From contig NZ_JANZYP010000045.1 of NCBI RefSeq assembly GCF_025506355.1, positions 1 to 64,000 of the forward strand: a stretch of DNA of 64,000 nucleotides, in the 5' to 3' direction. This DNA is from Sphaerisporangium corydalis. Lineage in GTDB: Bacteria; Actinomycetota; Actinomycetes; Streptosporangiales; Streptosporangiaceae. This document shows positions 26,998 through 38,541 of the stretch, piece after piece (position 1 is the first letter of the stretch; each line of letters opens with the position of its first letter). A program made the position numbers and the translations under genes. The notes under the pieces are model-generated. The model had not been told where the DNA came from. It made no database searches and was given only the letters and a program-made list of their open reading frames with translations.

Positions 26998-28289
26998 CTG
27001 TCCATTGTCCAGTACGGGACCAGGGGCGCGGGGTAGCCGGGTACCGGGGGCGAGGCCCGCCAGGGCTCGTGGATCAGCGGCGCAGGCAGGGCCGCCAGCT
27101 CGGGGACGTACCGCCGGACGTAGGTGCCGTCGGCGTCGAACCTCCTGGCCTGGCGCAGGGGGTTGAGCACGCGGTTCGGCCTGGTGTCGTTCCCGGTGCC
27201 CGCGACCCACTGCCAGTTGCCCCAGTTGCTGGGGATGTCGCCGTCCAGCAGCAGCTCGGCGAAATGCTCGCCGCCCACCCGCCAGTGGATGTTCAGCCGC
27301 TTGGTGAGAAACGAGCCCACGATCATGCGCGCCCGGTTGTGCATCCAGCCGAGCGCCTGGAGCTGCCGCATCCCGGCGTCCACGATCGGCACCCCGGTCA
27401 TCCCCTGCCGCCAGGCCTCGGCCGCGTCCTCGTCGTCGTTCCAGCCGGTCCTGCGCGGCCGGTAGTCGCGGCGCGGCAGGTCGGGGAAGGCCAGGGCCAC
27501 CTGGTAGAAGAAGTCGCGCCAGCAGAGCTGCCTGACGAAGTCCTCGGCGCCGGGGTGGTCGCCGGCCCGCGCGGCGACCTCCGACGGGGACACGCAGCCG
27601 AACCGCAGGTAGGGGCTGAGCATGGACGTCTGGTCCTCCGCCAGCGCGTCGTGGCCCTCGGCGTAGTCGGCCAGGCACAGCTTGGTCCACAGTTCGAGCC
27701 GCCGCCGCGCCACCGTCTCGCCGCCCCGCAGGTCCCCGTACGGCGGGCTCGTGGGGACGGGCGGCGTACCCGGGTCGATGCCCTCGGGCAGGGTGACCAG
27801 GGAGGGGGCCTCCAGCACGGGCCGGTGGCGGGTGGCCGACCAGGCCCGCCAGTAGGGCGTGAAGACGCGGTAGTGATCCCCTCCGATGGGCATCAGCTCG
27901 CCGGGCGGCACGATGGTGAGCCCAGGGAACAACCGGAAGTCCAGCCGCCGGACCGCGCACGCCTCCGCGAGGCGCCGCTCGCGCCTGCGGGCGAAGGCGC
28001 TGACGTCGGCCGAGGCCCAGATGGCCTCCGCGGGCAGCTCACCGGCCAGCCGGACGGCCTCGGCGACCGGGTCGCCGTACCGGACGACGAGGTCGCCGCC
28101 CCGGTCCCTGAGCGATGATCGCAGGTCGTCCAGTGCCTCGGCCAGGAAGCCCGCGCGGTGGCGTCCCCGGATCGCCAGGTCCACGACGAAGAGGGGCACG
28201 ACGGCCCGCGCCCGCGAGCACGCCTCCGCGAGTGCGGGGTGGTCGTGTACCCGCAGGTCCCTGTTCAGCAGGACGATGACTGTCTCCAC
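26994..28289 (-). CDS. phr: Deoxyribodipyrimidine photo-lyase
   Basis: 431-residue class I photolyase; repairs UV-induced cyclobutane dimers with FADH2 and blue light. N-terminal Rossmann antenna domain ([20 protein letters not shown]) and C-terminal FAD domain with [47 protein letters not shown] and [14 protein letters not shown] are all intact. The start is a GTG at 28289, giving [12 protein letters not shown]; an upstream open frame to 28547 is intergenic and contains direct repeats. Divergent from a MerR/LitR-like regulator and close to an ECF sigma factor, as in light-response loci of Streptomyces. Confidence 0.93.
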   Translation of the reverse strand: METVIVLLNRDLRVHDHPALAEACSRARAVVPLFVVDLAIRGRHRAGFLAEALDDLRSSLRDRGGDLVVRYGDPVAEAVRLAGELPAEAIWASADVSAFARRRERRLAEACAVRRLDFRLFPGLTIVPPGELMPIGGDHYRVFTPYWRAWSATRHRPVLEAPSLVTLPEGIDPGTPPVPTSPPYGDLRGGETVARRRLELWTKLCLADYAEGHDALAEDQTSMLSPYLRFGCVSPSEVAARAGDHPGAEDFVRQLCWRDFFYQVALAFPDLPRRDYRPRRTGWNDDEDAAEAWRQGMTGVPIVDAGMRQLQALGWMHNRARMIVGSFLTKRLNIHWRVGGEHFAELLLDGDIPSNWGNWQWVAGTGNDTRPNRVLNPLRQARRFDADGTYVRRYVPELAALPAPLIHEPWRASPPVPGYPAPLVPYWTMDR

Positions 28290-28300
28290 GCCTATTCGTT

Positions 28301-28377
28301 CGGAGATCGGGTTCCGGCGGTTGCGTCCAGGGACGGCTTTCCTTCCCCGGAGATCGGGCACCGGCGGTCGCGTCCGG
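28301..28377. promoter_or_regulatory. Two 30-bp direct repeats in the photolyase/regulator promoter region
   Basis: 28301-28330 and 28348-28377 match at 26 of 30 positions, both starting CGGAGATCGGG and containing CCGGCGGT and GCGTCC. They lie 12-88 bp upstream of the photolyase start in the 244-bp divergent spacer. A GAATAGG motif (minus strand, 28291-28297) next to the photolyase start matches the tandem repeat upstream of the sigma gene. Binding of the MerR/LitR-like protein is inference. Confidence 0.5.
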
Positions 28378-28533
28378 GGGCGGGTGGCCTCTCGAAGGAC
28401 AGAGGGGAGGAGGGAACCCGGAGCGGCCGGACGTCCCGAGCGGGTCCCGCCTGCTGTCAGGCTGTTATCTCGACGAGCGGGCCCGGACGCGGGCCGGGAC
28501 CGGCCTTCGCCGGCAGGGGTCAGGACAGGGCGG

Positions 28534-29601
28534 ATGGACGAACGCACAGGCGGGCCGGCCGAGGTGCCGGTGGGCGAGGGCCCGAGCTACGGCATCGGCG
28601 CCGTGGCGCGCCGCCTCGGCGTGCCCGCCCCCACCCTGCGCACGTGGAACCTGCGCTACGGCATCGGCCCGAGCCACCGCAGCCCCGGCGGCCACCGTCG
28701 CTACGACGCGGCCGACCTGCTCCGCCTCCAGGAGATGAACCGGCTGATCAAGGCGGGCCTGCCGCCCGCCGAGGCCGCCCAGCAGGCCCTGCGCCCCTCC
28801 TCCGGGCCGGGCGGCGCGCCGGGACCTGCCTTACACGACGGGGTGGGGGCCGTCGGCACGGACGACAGGCCGGCCGCCGGGCCGGAGGACGCCGGCGGCG
28901 AGCCCGGCAACGGCCCGCGCCCCGACTCCGATCTCGTCCCCCGGCCGGAGCGCCCTGCCGGGGTGGCCGTGCGCGGGGCCCGGGCCGTGCGGATCCCGAG
29001 CGTGGCGGTGCTCGCGCGGGCGGCGCTGAACCTCGACGGGAACGCCGTCGTCTCGGGCCTGGTCTCGGCGCTGGACGGGCACGGCGTCACCTGGACCTGG
29101 GAGCGGCTGGTGCTCCCGGTCTTCGAGGTGATCACCAGGCGGCAGGACTCCACGGGCGCCGGTGTCGAGCTGGAACACCTGTTCTCCGAGCGGGTGCTGA
29201 GCGTGCTGAGCGAGCGCACCGGCCGCCCCGCCAGGCCCGCCCACCCCCGGCCGGTCCTGCTGGCCTGCGCGGAGGACGACCAGCACAGCCTGCCCCTGTA
29301 CGCGCTGGCCGCCACGCTCACGACGGCGTACGGCCTGGACACGCGGATCCTCGGCCCCCGCACCCCGTACTCCGCGCTGGCGGACGCCATGCGGCGCCTC
29401 GGGCCCCTGGCGGTGTTCGTCTGGTCCCAGCTGGAGATCACGGGCGACCCTGAGCCCCTGCGCGGCCTGCCGGTGCTCCGGCCGGCGAGCCGGATCGTCG
29501 TGGGCGGCCCCGGCTGGTGGAGCGGGCACCTGCCTCCCGGCGTGGGCCGCGCGTTCTCCCTGGACGACGCCGTCGCCCAGGTCCGCGCGGCGATCCTCTA
29601 G
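28534..29601 (+). CDS. MerR-family regulator, LitR/CarH-like
   Basis: 355 residues. Residues about 14-80 form a MerR helix-turn-helix (YGIGAVARRLGVPAPTLRTW, SHRSPGGHRRYDAADLLRLQ). After a variable Gly/Pro linker, residues about 150-355 resemble the helical-bundle plus cobalamin-binding region of LitR/CarH photoreceptors. The EH pair is present (VELEHLFSERVL), as is a His in AEDDQHSLPLYAL that could be the lower cobalt ligand. The Trp expected ten residues before the EH pair is replaced by Gln, so B12 binding is uncertain. ATG at 28534. Divergent from the photolyase and followed by an ECF sigma gene. Confidence 0.78.
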   Translation: MDERTGGPAEVPVGEGPSYGIGAVARRLGVPAPTLRTWNLRYGIGPSHRSPGGHRRYDAADLLRLQEMNRLIKAGLPPAEAAQQALRPSSGPGGAPGPALHDGVGAVGTDDRPAAGPEDAGGEPGNGPRPDSDLVPRPERPAGVAVRGARAVRIPSVAVLARAALNLDGNAVVSGLVSALDGHGVTWTWERLVLPVFEVITRRQDSTGAGVELEHLFSERVLSVLSERTGRPARPAHPRPVLLACAEDDQHSLPLYALAATLTTAYGLDTRILGPRTPYSALADAMRRLGPLAVFVWSQLEITGDPEPLRGLPVLRPASRIVVGGPGWWSGHLPPGVGRAFSLDDAVAQVRAAIL

Positions 29602-29759
29602 ATCGCCCCGGCCCGCTCGGTCCCGGATCGCCTCTCGCTGAATCTGTCGGCGCACGGCTCCCGCCCGGCGTCGACGGACTCCTCCGCTGATCGTCGTTGG
29701 CACAGCCGTGCCGTCCTTTTGGGCCACTTTGGGTTGCGCCACGCCCACCTTCAGGGCTA

Positions 29760-29781
29760 TGAATAGGTTTTGAATAGGTTT
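29760..29781 (+). promoter_or_regulatory. Perfect tandem 11-bp repeat upstream of the sigma gene
   Basis: TGAATAGGTTT occurs twice without a gap (29760-29770, 29771-29781), 22 bp upstream of the sigma-factor start. The period equals one helical turn, as expected for an operator or activator site. No other clear element is seen in the 201-bp gap 29602-29802. Confidence 0.5.
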
Positions 29782-29802
29782 CTAGCCTCCGAGGAGGATC
29801 CG

Positions 29803-30327
29803 ATGACGGGAACGCTCAACACCCGGCTGGCCAGCGGCGACGAGGCCGCGATCGCGGAGTGCTACCTGACGTACTCATCGCTGGTCGCGGCCTACCTGCG
29901 CAGGCTCGTCCCGCCGCAGGACATCGAGGACGTGCGGCAGGTGGTGTTCTCGGAGGTGTGGCGGTCCCGGTTCCGGTACGACCCGAGCCGCAGCCTGGAA
30001 GCGTGGCTGCTCGGCATCGCCCGCAAGCGCGCGATCGACCACCTGCGGGTCCGGATGCTGGTCACCGTCCCGCTCGACAGCGTGTCCGAGCCCAAGGACG
30101 GCGACGGCCGCGACATCGCGGACATGATCGGCCGGCGCGACCAGGTCCAGCGGGCCCTGGCGGTGCTGCCGGGGCCGCAGCGGGAGGCGATCGAGCTGGC
30201 CTACTACGGCGAGCTGACCCAGCGGGAGATCGCCGAGCGGCTGGACGTCCCGCTCGGCACGATCAAGGCCCGCACGGCGCGCGGCCTGCACCGCCTGTCC
30301 ACCATGCTGTCCACGATCGCCGCCTGA
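29803..30327 (+). CDS. ECF-type RNA polymerase sigma factor (LitS-like position)
   Basis: 174-residue sigma-70 family protein with region 2 (DVRQVVFSEVWRSRFRYDPS, WLLGIARKRAIDHLR) and region 4 (LPGPQREAIELAYYGELTQR, EIAERLDVPLGTIKARTARG). No anti-sigma gene follows. The ATG at 29803 has GAGGAGGA 4 nt upstream; a TTG at 29770 lies inside the tandem repeat and was not used. In Streptomyces a LitR gene sits next to the ECF sigma gene litS, which drives carotenoid and photolyase genes; the same trio occurs here, so a light-response role is the best guess. Confidence 0.85.
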   Translation: MTGTLNTRLASGDEAAIAECYLTYSSLVAAYLRRLVPPQDIEDVRQVVFSEVWRSRFRYDPSRSLEAWLLGIARKRAIDHLRVRMLVTVPLDSVSEPKDGDGRDIADMIGRRDQVQRALAVLPGPQREAIELAYYGELTQREIAERLDVPLGTIKARTARGLHRLSTMLSTIAA

Positions 30328-30387
30328 CCGGCCACGCGAGACCCGGCCGGTGAAGACGCGGCCGGGCGCGTCACGCGGACAGGACCC

Positions 30388-32112
30388 CTAGTCCGGGCGG
30401 ACCACGGCCAGCGAGCGCGGCGGCAGGGTGAGGTCGGCGCCGGTCAGCGCCACCTTCGGGTCGGAGGCCAGCAGCACCGATCCCGGCGCCAGCCGCACCG
30501 ACACCGGCGCCTCGCCCAGGTTCGCGGCCACCCGCAACGCCCCCCGGTGCACGACGATCCACCGCCCGGCCTCGTCGAAGTCCACCGACACCCGGTCGAG
30601 GCGCGGGTCGACCAGATCGGGGCAGGACCGGCGCAGCGCGATCAGGTCGCGGTACCAGCCGAGCACCTCTTGGTGGACGGGCGACGACAGCTCGTCCCAG
30701 TCGAGCTTCGAACGGTGGAAGGTGGCCTCGTCCTGCGGGTCGGGGGCAGTGCCGCCCCAGTCCTCGTAGCCGAACCCGACGAACTCCCGCTCCCTGCGCT
30801 CGCTCTCGCCCTGCGCGAGGTGCGGCTCCTCGTGGTCGGTGAAGAACAGGAACGGCGTCGCCGTCCCCCACTCCTCCCCCATGAACAGCATCGGGGTGAA
30901 CGGCGAGGTCAGCAGCAGGCCGGAGCCGACCTTGAGCACCTCGGGCGAGAGCCGGTCGCCCATCGCGCGGTTGCCGATCTGGTCGTGGTTCTGCAGCGAG
31001 ACCACGAAGCGGTGGCCGGGGACGCGGTGCCGGTCGACCGGACGCCCGTGCGTGCGCCCACGGAACGTCGAGTACGTGCCGTCGTGCAGGTAGGCCGAGG
31101 TCAGCACCTTGGCCAGCACGTCCATCGGCCCGAAGTCGCAGTAGTAGCCGTGCCGTTCACCGGTCAGCGCGGAGTGCAGGGCGTGGTGCACGTCGTCGTC
31201 CCACACCCCGGCCAGCCCGTACCCGCCGGCCTCGCGCGGCGTGATCAGGCGCGGGTCGTTCAGGTCCGCCTCGGCGATCAGCGTCAGCGGCCGGCCGAGG
31301 GCGGTGGACAGCGCGTCGACCTCCTCGGCGAGCTCCTCCAGGAAGTGCACGGCCCGGCTGTCGTGCAAGGCGTGCACGGCGTCCAGGCGCAGCCCGTCGA
31401 TGTGGTAGTCGCGCAGCCACTGCACGGTGTTCTCGATGAAGTACCGGCGCACCTCGTCGGAGTGCTCGCCGTCCAGGTTGACCGCCTGCCCCCAGAACGA
31501 CGAGGCCGTCGCGTGCAGGTAGGGGCCGAACTGGGCGAGAAAGTTCCCCGACGGGCCCAGGTGGTTGTAGACCACGTCCAGCAGCACGCCGACGCCGGCG
31601 CGGTGGCAGGCGTCCACGAAGCGCTTGAGCCCGTCCGGGCCGCCGTACACCTCGTGCACCGCGTACAGGTCGACCCCGTCGTACCCCCAGTTGTGCCGCC
31701 CGGGGACCGGCGGGACCGGGAGCAGTTCCACGAAGTCGACGCCGAGCCCGGTCAGGTGGGGAAGGCGCTCGGCCGCCGCGTCGAAGGTGCCCTCTTTGGT
31801 GAAGGTGCCGATGTGCAGCTCGTAGATGACCGCGCCGGGCAGGACGCGGCCGCGCCACGCCTGGTCGCCCCAGGTGAAGCGGTCGTGCTCGTAGACCCGG
31901 CTCGGCCCGAACACGCCCTCGGGCTGCCGCCGCGTCCTCGGGTCGGGGAACGCCTGACCGCCGTCGACGCTGAAGGCGTAGTCGGTGCCGTGCGAGGCGC
32001 CGGGCACCTCCGCGGTCCACCAGCCGCCCTCGCCGCGCGTCATGTCGTGCCGCTCCGCCTTGCCGATCTCCACTTCGACCCGGCCGGCCGTCGGTGCCCA
32101 GACCTCGAACAT
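30388..32112 (-). CDS. treZ: Malto-oligosyltrehalose trehalohydrolase
   Basis: 574-residue GH13 enzyme that releases trehalose from maltooligosyl trehalose. Starts with an E-set/CBM48-like domain (MFEVWAPTAGRVEVEIGKAE), then the barrel with YELHIGTFTKEGTFDAAAER, DVVYNHLGPSGNF, nucleophile Asp in DGLRLDAVHALHD, acid Glu in LIAEADLND and SLQNHDQIGNRAMGDR. ATG at 32112 with GGGGAGGGAC upstream; the frame remains open far upstream inside treY, which is only a shadow. Third gene of the glgX-treY-treZ operon, 59 nt after treY. Confidence 0.95.
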   Translation of the reverse strand: MFEVWAPTAGRVEVEIGKAERHDMTRGEGGWWTAEVPGASHGTDYAFSVDGGQAFPDPRTRRQPEGVFGPSRVYEHDRFTWGDQAWRGRVLPGAVIYELHIGTFTKEGTFDAAAERLPHLTGLGVDFVELLPVPPVPGRHNWGYDGVDLYAVHEVYGGPDGLKRFVDACHRAGVGVLLDVVYNHLGPSGNFLAQFGPYLHATASSFWGQAVNLDGEHSDEVRRYFIENTVQWLRDYHIDGLRLDAVHALHDSRAVHFLEELAEEVDALSTALGRPLTLIAEADLNDPRLITPREAGGYGLAGVWDDDVHHALHSALTGERHGYYCDFGPMDVLAKVLTSAYLHDGTYSTFRGRTHGRPVDRHRVPGHRFVVSLQNHDQIGNRAMGDRLSPEVLKVGSGLLLTSPFTPMLFMGEEWGTATPFLFFTDHEEPHLAQGESERREREFVGFGYEDWGGTAPDPQDEATFHRSKLDWDELSSPVHQEVLGWYRDLIALRRSCPDLVDPRLDRVSVDFDEAGRWIVVHRGALRVAANLGEAPVSVRLAPGSVLLASDPKVALTGADLTLPPRSLAVVRPD

Positions 32113-32171
32113 GTCCCTCCCCGCCTCGCTCCGATCGGAGCGTCCGTCGACGCGTGCGACCACCCGCCCCG

Positions 32172-34415
32172 CTACACCCTTTCCAGCAGCGCGACGGGAT
32201 AACGCGCGAGCAGGTGGGCGAACGGGACGCGCCCGGTGTGCGGGGTGCCGGTGAGCACGTCGCGCCACCGCCCCGCGGGCAGGGTCAGCGTCGCCGCGCC
32301 CCACCCGCCGCGCCGCGCGAGCCCGGCCGGGAGCCGGGTGGCGACCGCCACCGCCTGGTCCCCCCGGGCGAACGCGACGGCGTGCTCGCGCCCCGCGCCG
32401 TCCTCGCCGGCCTCCAGCGGGACGTACGGCGCGCCGGGGTCGAGCCGGGCGCGCAACCGCAGCGCCGAGGTGGTGACCAGGAGCTTCATGGCGTCCCAGG
32501 TGTCGCCGCCGGGGGCGGCGAGGAGCGAGCGCCGGTAGTCGTAGTCCACCGGCCGCCGGTTGTCGGGGTCGACCAGGGAGAAGTCGGTGGTCTCGCTGCC
32601 CTGGTACACGTCCGGGATGCCCGGCATCATCAGCTGCACCAGCTTCTGCCCGAGCGAGTTGACCCGGGCGTACCGGTCGAGGCGCTCGGTGAACGCGGCC
32701 ACCGAGGGCCCGCACTCCTCCACGGCCTGGGCGGCGAAGTCGCGCACGCCCTTCTCGTAGGCGGCGTCGGGGCTCATCCAGGAGATCGAGGTCTTCGCCT
32801 CCCTGGCCGCCTTGTACAGGTAGTCGGCGAACCGCTCGACGCTGATCGGCCAGGCCGCCATGAGGTTCTGCCAGGCCAGGTAGTCGAGCTTGGGGTCGAA
32901 CGACACCCGCTCCGACCAGCCGGCGACCGCCTCGGCCCATTCGCCGGGCAGCTCCGACAGCACGGCGAGCCGGGCGCGCACGTCCTCTGAGCGCTTGGTG
33001 TCGTGGGTCGACAGCGTGGTCATGGTGTGCGGCGCCATGCCGGCGCAGAAGGCGTGGAACTCCCCGGCGGAGACGCCGAACCGATCGGGTTCCCCGCCCA
33101 CCTCGTTGAGGCAGGCCAGGGGGTACCAGCGGTACAGCGCGGTGTCCTCCACGCCCTTGGCCATGACCGGCCCGCAGGTCTGCTGGAAGCGGGTGACCGT
33201 CTCGGCCGGGCCGGACAGGACCAGCTCGGCCGCCCTGGCCACCTCGCCGGGGTCGGCGTGCCGCGCGGCGCCGGCGGCGGCCTCCCGCAGCAGCCGCACG
33301 GTCTCGGCGGGCGGCTCCTCCCCGGGGACCACGTACGCCCGGTACACCGGCATCGCGGCGAGCAGCTCGGTCATGGCGTGCCGCAGCTCGGGCACCTCGC
33401 GGGTGAGCCGGTCGATCTCCCCGCCGAAGAACTGCGCCAAAACCTGCTTCTTGGCCTCGTACCGCACGGCCTCGTAGTCGGCGGGGAAGGCGGTGTGCGC
33501 AAGGAACGTCTCCACCAGCGGGCCGGCCCCCGCGGGGTCGACGAACAGGCGGGTGACCATGTTGAGCGCGTCGTAGCCGGTGGTGCCGTCGCAGGCCCAG
33601 TCGTCCGGCAGCCGCTCGTCGTCGATGAGGATCTTCTCGGCGACCGTCCACACCGGGGCCCGCTCACGCAGCCGCGCCAGGTAGGCACGGGGGTCGGCCA
33701 GCCCGTCGGGGTGGTCCACCCGCAGGCCGGTGACCAGGCCCTCCGCCACCAGGGAAAGGATCACCTCGTGGGTCGCCTCGAACACCTCGGTGTCCTCGAC
33801 CCGCAGCCCGATCAGCGAGGACACGTCGAAGAACCGCCGGTAGCCGGGGCTCTTCCGCCACGGCACCAGCCGGTAGAACTGCTCGTCCAGCCGGCCGCCG
33901 CTGCCGGGCCGCACGGGGAACTCGTGCTCGTGGTAGCGCAGGACGTCGCCGTCGGCCACCACCTCGGTCTCGGGGTCGACGTCATCGCCGAGCGCCGGCA
34001 TCGCCACCGTGCCGCCGGACCAGTCGATGTCGAACCACCGCGCCGACGGGGACTGCGGGCCGTCCCGCAGCACCTCCCACAGCCGGGCGTTGCCCGACTC
34101 GGGGACCGGGACGGTCATGTGGTTCGGCACGATGTCCGCGATGAGCGGCAGCCCCTTGGCCGCCAGCTCGCGCAGCCCGGCGACGCCGCCGAACTCCCGC
34201 CTGATCCGTGAGTGGTCGGTCACGTCGTAGCCGTGCTGCGAGGCCGGCACCGCCTGGAGGATCGGCGAGAGGTACAGGTGGCTCACGCCCAGCTCGGCGA
34301 GGTAGCCGGTCAGGCCGGCCGCCTCGGCGAACCCGAACTCCGGGGTGAGCTGGAGCCGGTAGGTCGCCGACGGGTACGCCGGCCTCGGCGCCCCGGGGTT
34401 CACGGATTCGGTCAC
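32172..34415 (-). CDS. treY: Malto-oligosyltrehalose synthase
   Basis: 747-residue GH13 enzyme that turns the reducing-end maltose of a maltodextrin into trehalose. N-terminal [20 protein letters not shown] and [20 protein letters not shown] are diagnostic. Also visible: [24 protein letters not shown] (nucleophile Asp), [30 protein letters not shown] and [19 protein letters not shown] start at 34415 with GGAGGACACGAC upstream. Lies between glgX and treZ; together they convert glycogen-derived maltodextrin to trehalose. Confidence 0.95.
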   Translation of the reverse strand: MTESVNPGAPRPAYPSATYRLQLTPEFGFAEAAGLTGYLAELGVSHLYLSPILQAVPASQHGYDVTDHSRIRREFGGVAGLRELAAKGLPLIADIVPNHMTVPVPESGNARLWEVLRDGPQSPSARWFDIDWSGGTVAMPALGDDVDPETEVVADGDVLRYHEHEFPVRPGSGGRLDEQFYRLVPWRKSPGYRRFFDVSSLIGLRVEDTEVFEATHEVILSLVAEGLVTGLRVDHPDGLADPRAYLARLRERAPVWTVAEKILIDDERLPDDWACDGTTGYDALNMVTRLFVDPAGAGPLVETFLAHTAFPADYEAVRYEAKKQVLAQFFGGEIDRLTREVPELRHAMTELLAAMPVYRAYVVPGEEPPAETVRLLREAAAGAARHADPGEVARAAELVLSGPAETVTRFQQTCGPVMAKGVEDTALYRWYPLACLNEVGGEPDRFGVSAGEFHAFCAGMAPHTMTTLSTHDTKRSEDVRARLAVLSELPGEWAEAVAGWSERVSFDPKLDYLAWQNLMAAWPISVERFADYLYKAAREAKTSISWMSPDAAYEKGVRDFAAQAVEECGPSVAAFTERLDRYARVNSLGQKLVQLMMPGIPDVYQGSETTDFSLVDPDNRRPVDYDYRRSLLAAPGGDTWDAMKLLVTTSALRLRARLDPGAPYVPLEAGEDGAGREHAVAFARGDQAVAVATRLPAGLARRGGWGAATLTLPAGRWRDVLTGTPHTGRVPFAHLLARYPVALLERV

Positions 34416-34457
34416 GTCGTGTCCTCCGAATGTCAGTGGCGATGCCGTGCGGACGGG

Positions 34458-36563
<2,106 letters not shown>

Positions 36564-36712
36564 GTCACCACCCGGATAGGGATTTGCCCCATGTTCCCCT
36601 GACCATGCCGTCCAGCGCAGGCCAGTGCGTCCATCACTTGGCCAAGGGGGACATTGTGCACTTTCCGTCAAGGACCTTCCGTCATGGTGCCGCATGTCGT
36701 GGGTGCCGCACC

Positions 36713-36746
36713 GGCACGGGCCGCCGTATGATCGGCGGCCCGTGCC
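36713..36746 (-). terminator. Perfect 14-bp hairpin downstream of the GH8 gene
   Basis: GGCACGGGCCGCCG (36713-36726) and CGGCGGCCCGTGCC (36733-36746) pair perfectly around loop TATGAT. A second hairpin, GGGCCCGCCGG with CCGGCGGGCCC (36789-36818), lies nearer the GH8 stop, and CTCGCGGGCCCG occurs three times (36785, 36825, 36848). The 306-bp gap 36564-36869 otherwise holds only the glgX promoter region; no gene is seen. Confidence 0.75.
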
Positions 36747-36869
36747 AGGCTACTCGACACCCGGGCCCGGCCCGCACCGGACACTCGCGGGCCCGCCGGC
36801 CACCTCACCGGCGGGCCCCGGCCTCCTCGCGGGCCCGCCAGGTCCGCTCGCGGGCCCGTACCGCGCCGG

Positions 36870-38504
36870 TCAGGGCGTCCAGAAGTTGCCGCTGGCCACG
36901 ATCATCACCTGGAGCTGGATGCTGGTCGAGTAGTAGTCGCTCGAGGTGAACGTCGTGTTCAGCATCTTGGTCCACAGCGCGTCGAGCCAGGCCTGGCCGC
37001 CGGAGTCGGTCATCGCCGCGACCGTGAACGGCGCGAAGAACGCCGGCTCGCTCCCGCTCTCGATCTGCGTGCCGCCCAGCGAGTAGCCGACCGCGATCTT
37101 GGACGGGTCGCCGCCGGTCTTGCCCCTGATCCAGGTGCTCAGCTTGCGCGCCGAGGCGAGCGAGGCGGCGTCGCCGCTGGTCACCGCGTCGGTGCCGATC
37201 CGCCACGGGTCACGGCAGGCGTTCCACCAGTACTTGCCGTCGTTGGCGTCCTCCAGCACCTCACCGGGCGCGGGCTTCGGCGTGGTGTTGGTGTTCACCA
37301 CGAAGTCGGCCAGCAGCCCGGTCGAGGCGGCGTAGGTGGACTGCTGGGAGGTGATCAGGTTCTGGTGCGCGGTCCTGATCGTGTCCCAGGCGGTGTCGCC
37401 GGTCGCCTTCCTGAACGCCCTGAAGTGGCCGATCAGCCAGTCGGACGAGCGGGTGACGTAGTAGAGGGAGTCACCGGAGGTGCTCCAGTCGCCGAGCCGC
37501 GTCAGGTGGGTGGCAGGGTTGACCTCGCTCGCCTTGATCGCGTTGATGTGCCGGATCGCGAGGGCCTTGTAGTCGTAGGTGCCCGTGCTGCCCCACTGCC
37601 GGTCGGCGAGCAGCAGGCCGTACGCCACGTCCAGGTCGCCGTCGGTCGCCGAGTCCGACCCGTTGACGCTCCGGCACGAGGTGTCCTGCTCGGCGGCCAG
37701 CAGGTCGGCGTTGTTCACCGACGGGTGCGCCAGCATGTACTTCACCATGCCGTCGAACGCGGTCTTGGCGTTCGGGTCGGCGCCGGCCATCGTCGCCAGG
37801 ATCACCATGCCGTAGCCCTGGCCCTCGGCGACGTAGGGGTGGTCGGCGTCGGGCGAGATGACCTCGTACCAGCCGTTGCCGCAGTTCTGCCTGAGGAAGG
37901 CGCTCTTCCACTTGTCGTAGTAGGTGACCACGGCCTGGTCCAGGGTGGCCTGCGACCCGGACGGCTTCAGCGTCCCGGCGGCGTACGGGAACAGGTGCGA
38001 GCCGAACGGCACGGCCGGGCCGGTGCCGCCCGTCTGGGTCGTGACGGTGAGACGGTCGAGGTTCGGGCCGCCGACGGAGGTCGTGGCCGTCGCGCGCACG
38101 GTGTTGGCGCCCGCGTTCAGCGTGGCGGTCAGGGTGCCGTCGGCCCAGGTGTCCCACGAGCCGGTCCCGGCGAACGCCTTGGCCGAGGCCACGACGGCGC
38201 CGTTGACGCGGACGTCCATCGGGCGGTTCACCGTCGTCCCGTTGGCGTAGCGGAGCGCCAGGGTCGCGGCGCCGGCGGTGGCGGCGGTGACCGTCCACTC
38301 GACGTAGCCGCCGGCGACGTTGGTGTAGTCGACGAACCCCGACCCGGAGTAGCCGGTGTGGTCGGTGGCCACCGATCCCTGCGAGATCGTGGCGCTCTCC
38401 GCCTCGTACTGCGTGGACGCGGCCGACGCGCCGCTCTGGGCCGACACGGCGAGCGCCAGCGCCAGCGTGAGGATGGTGGCGGCGGTGCGGGCAAGACGAT
38501 GCAC
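36870..38504 (-). CDS. Secreted GH8 glycoside hydrolase with CBM35 (probable chitosanase or glucanase)
   Basis: 544 residues. Signal peptide 1-29 (ILTLALALAVSAQSGASAAS). Residues about 32-155 are a CBM35-type beta-sandwich (YEAESATISQGSVATDHTGY, GFVDYTNVAGGYVEWTV, ANTVRATATTSVGGPNLDRL). Residues about 165-544 are the GH8 (alpha/alpha)6 barrel with acid Glu227 in AEGQGYGM and the Asp cluster at DGDLDVAYGLL (288-292). GH8 includes cellulases, lichenases, xylanases and chitosanases. It is 37 nt downstream of a GH20 hexosaminidase, which favours chitosan or chito-oligosaccharide as substrate, but that is inference. GTG start with AGGAGAGG upstream. Confidence 0.85.
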   Translation of the reverse strand: MHRLARTAATILTLALALAVSAQSGASAASTQYEAESATISQGSVATDHTGYSGSGFVDYTNVAGGYVEWTVTAATAGAATLALRYANGTTVNRPMDVRVNGAVVASAKAFAGTGSWDTWADGTLTATLNAGANTVRATATTSVGGPNLDRLTVTTQTGGTGPAVPFGSHLFPYAAGTLKPSGSQATLDQAVVTYYDKWKSAFLRQNCGNGWYEVISPDADHPYVAEGQGYGMVILATMAGADPNAKTAFDGMVKYMLAHPSVNNADLLAAEQDTSCRSVNGSDSATDGDLDVAYGLLLADRQWGSTGTYDYKALAIRHINAIKASEVNPATHLTRLGDWSTSGDSLYYVTRSSDWLIGHFRAFRKATGDTAWDTIRTAHQNLITSQQSTYAASTGLLADFVVNTNTTPKPAPGEVLEDANDGKYWWNACRDPWRIGTDAVTSGDAASLASARKLSTWIRGKTGGDPSKIAVGYSLGGTQIESGSEPAFFAPFTVAAMTDSGGQAWLDALWTKMLNTTFTSSDYYSTSIQLQVMIVASGNFWTP

Positions 38505-38541
38505 CTGGATGTCCTCTCCTTCGGGGGGTGTTCTGAGCCGG

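Noticed and set aside
32113-33651. 500-residue N-terminal extension of TreZ
   Set aside because: It is the out-of-frame shadow of treY; TreZ homologues begin at MFEVWAPTAG.
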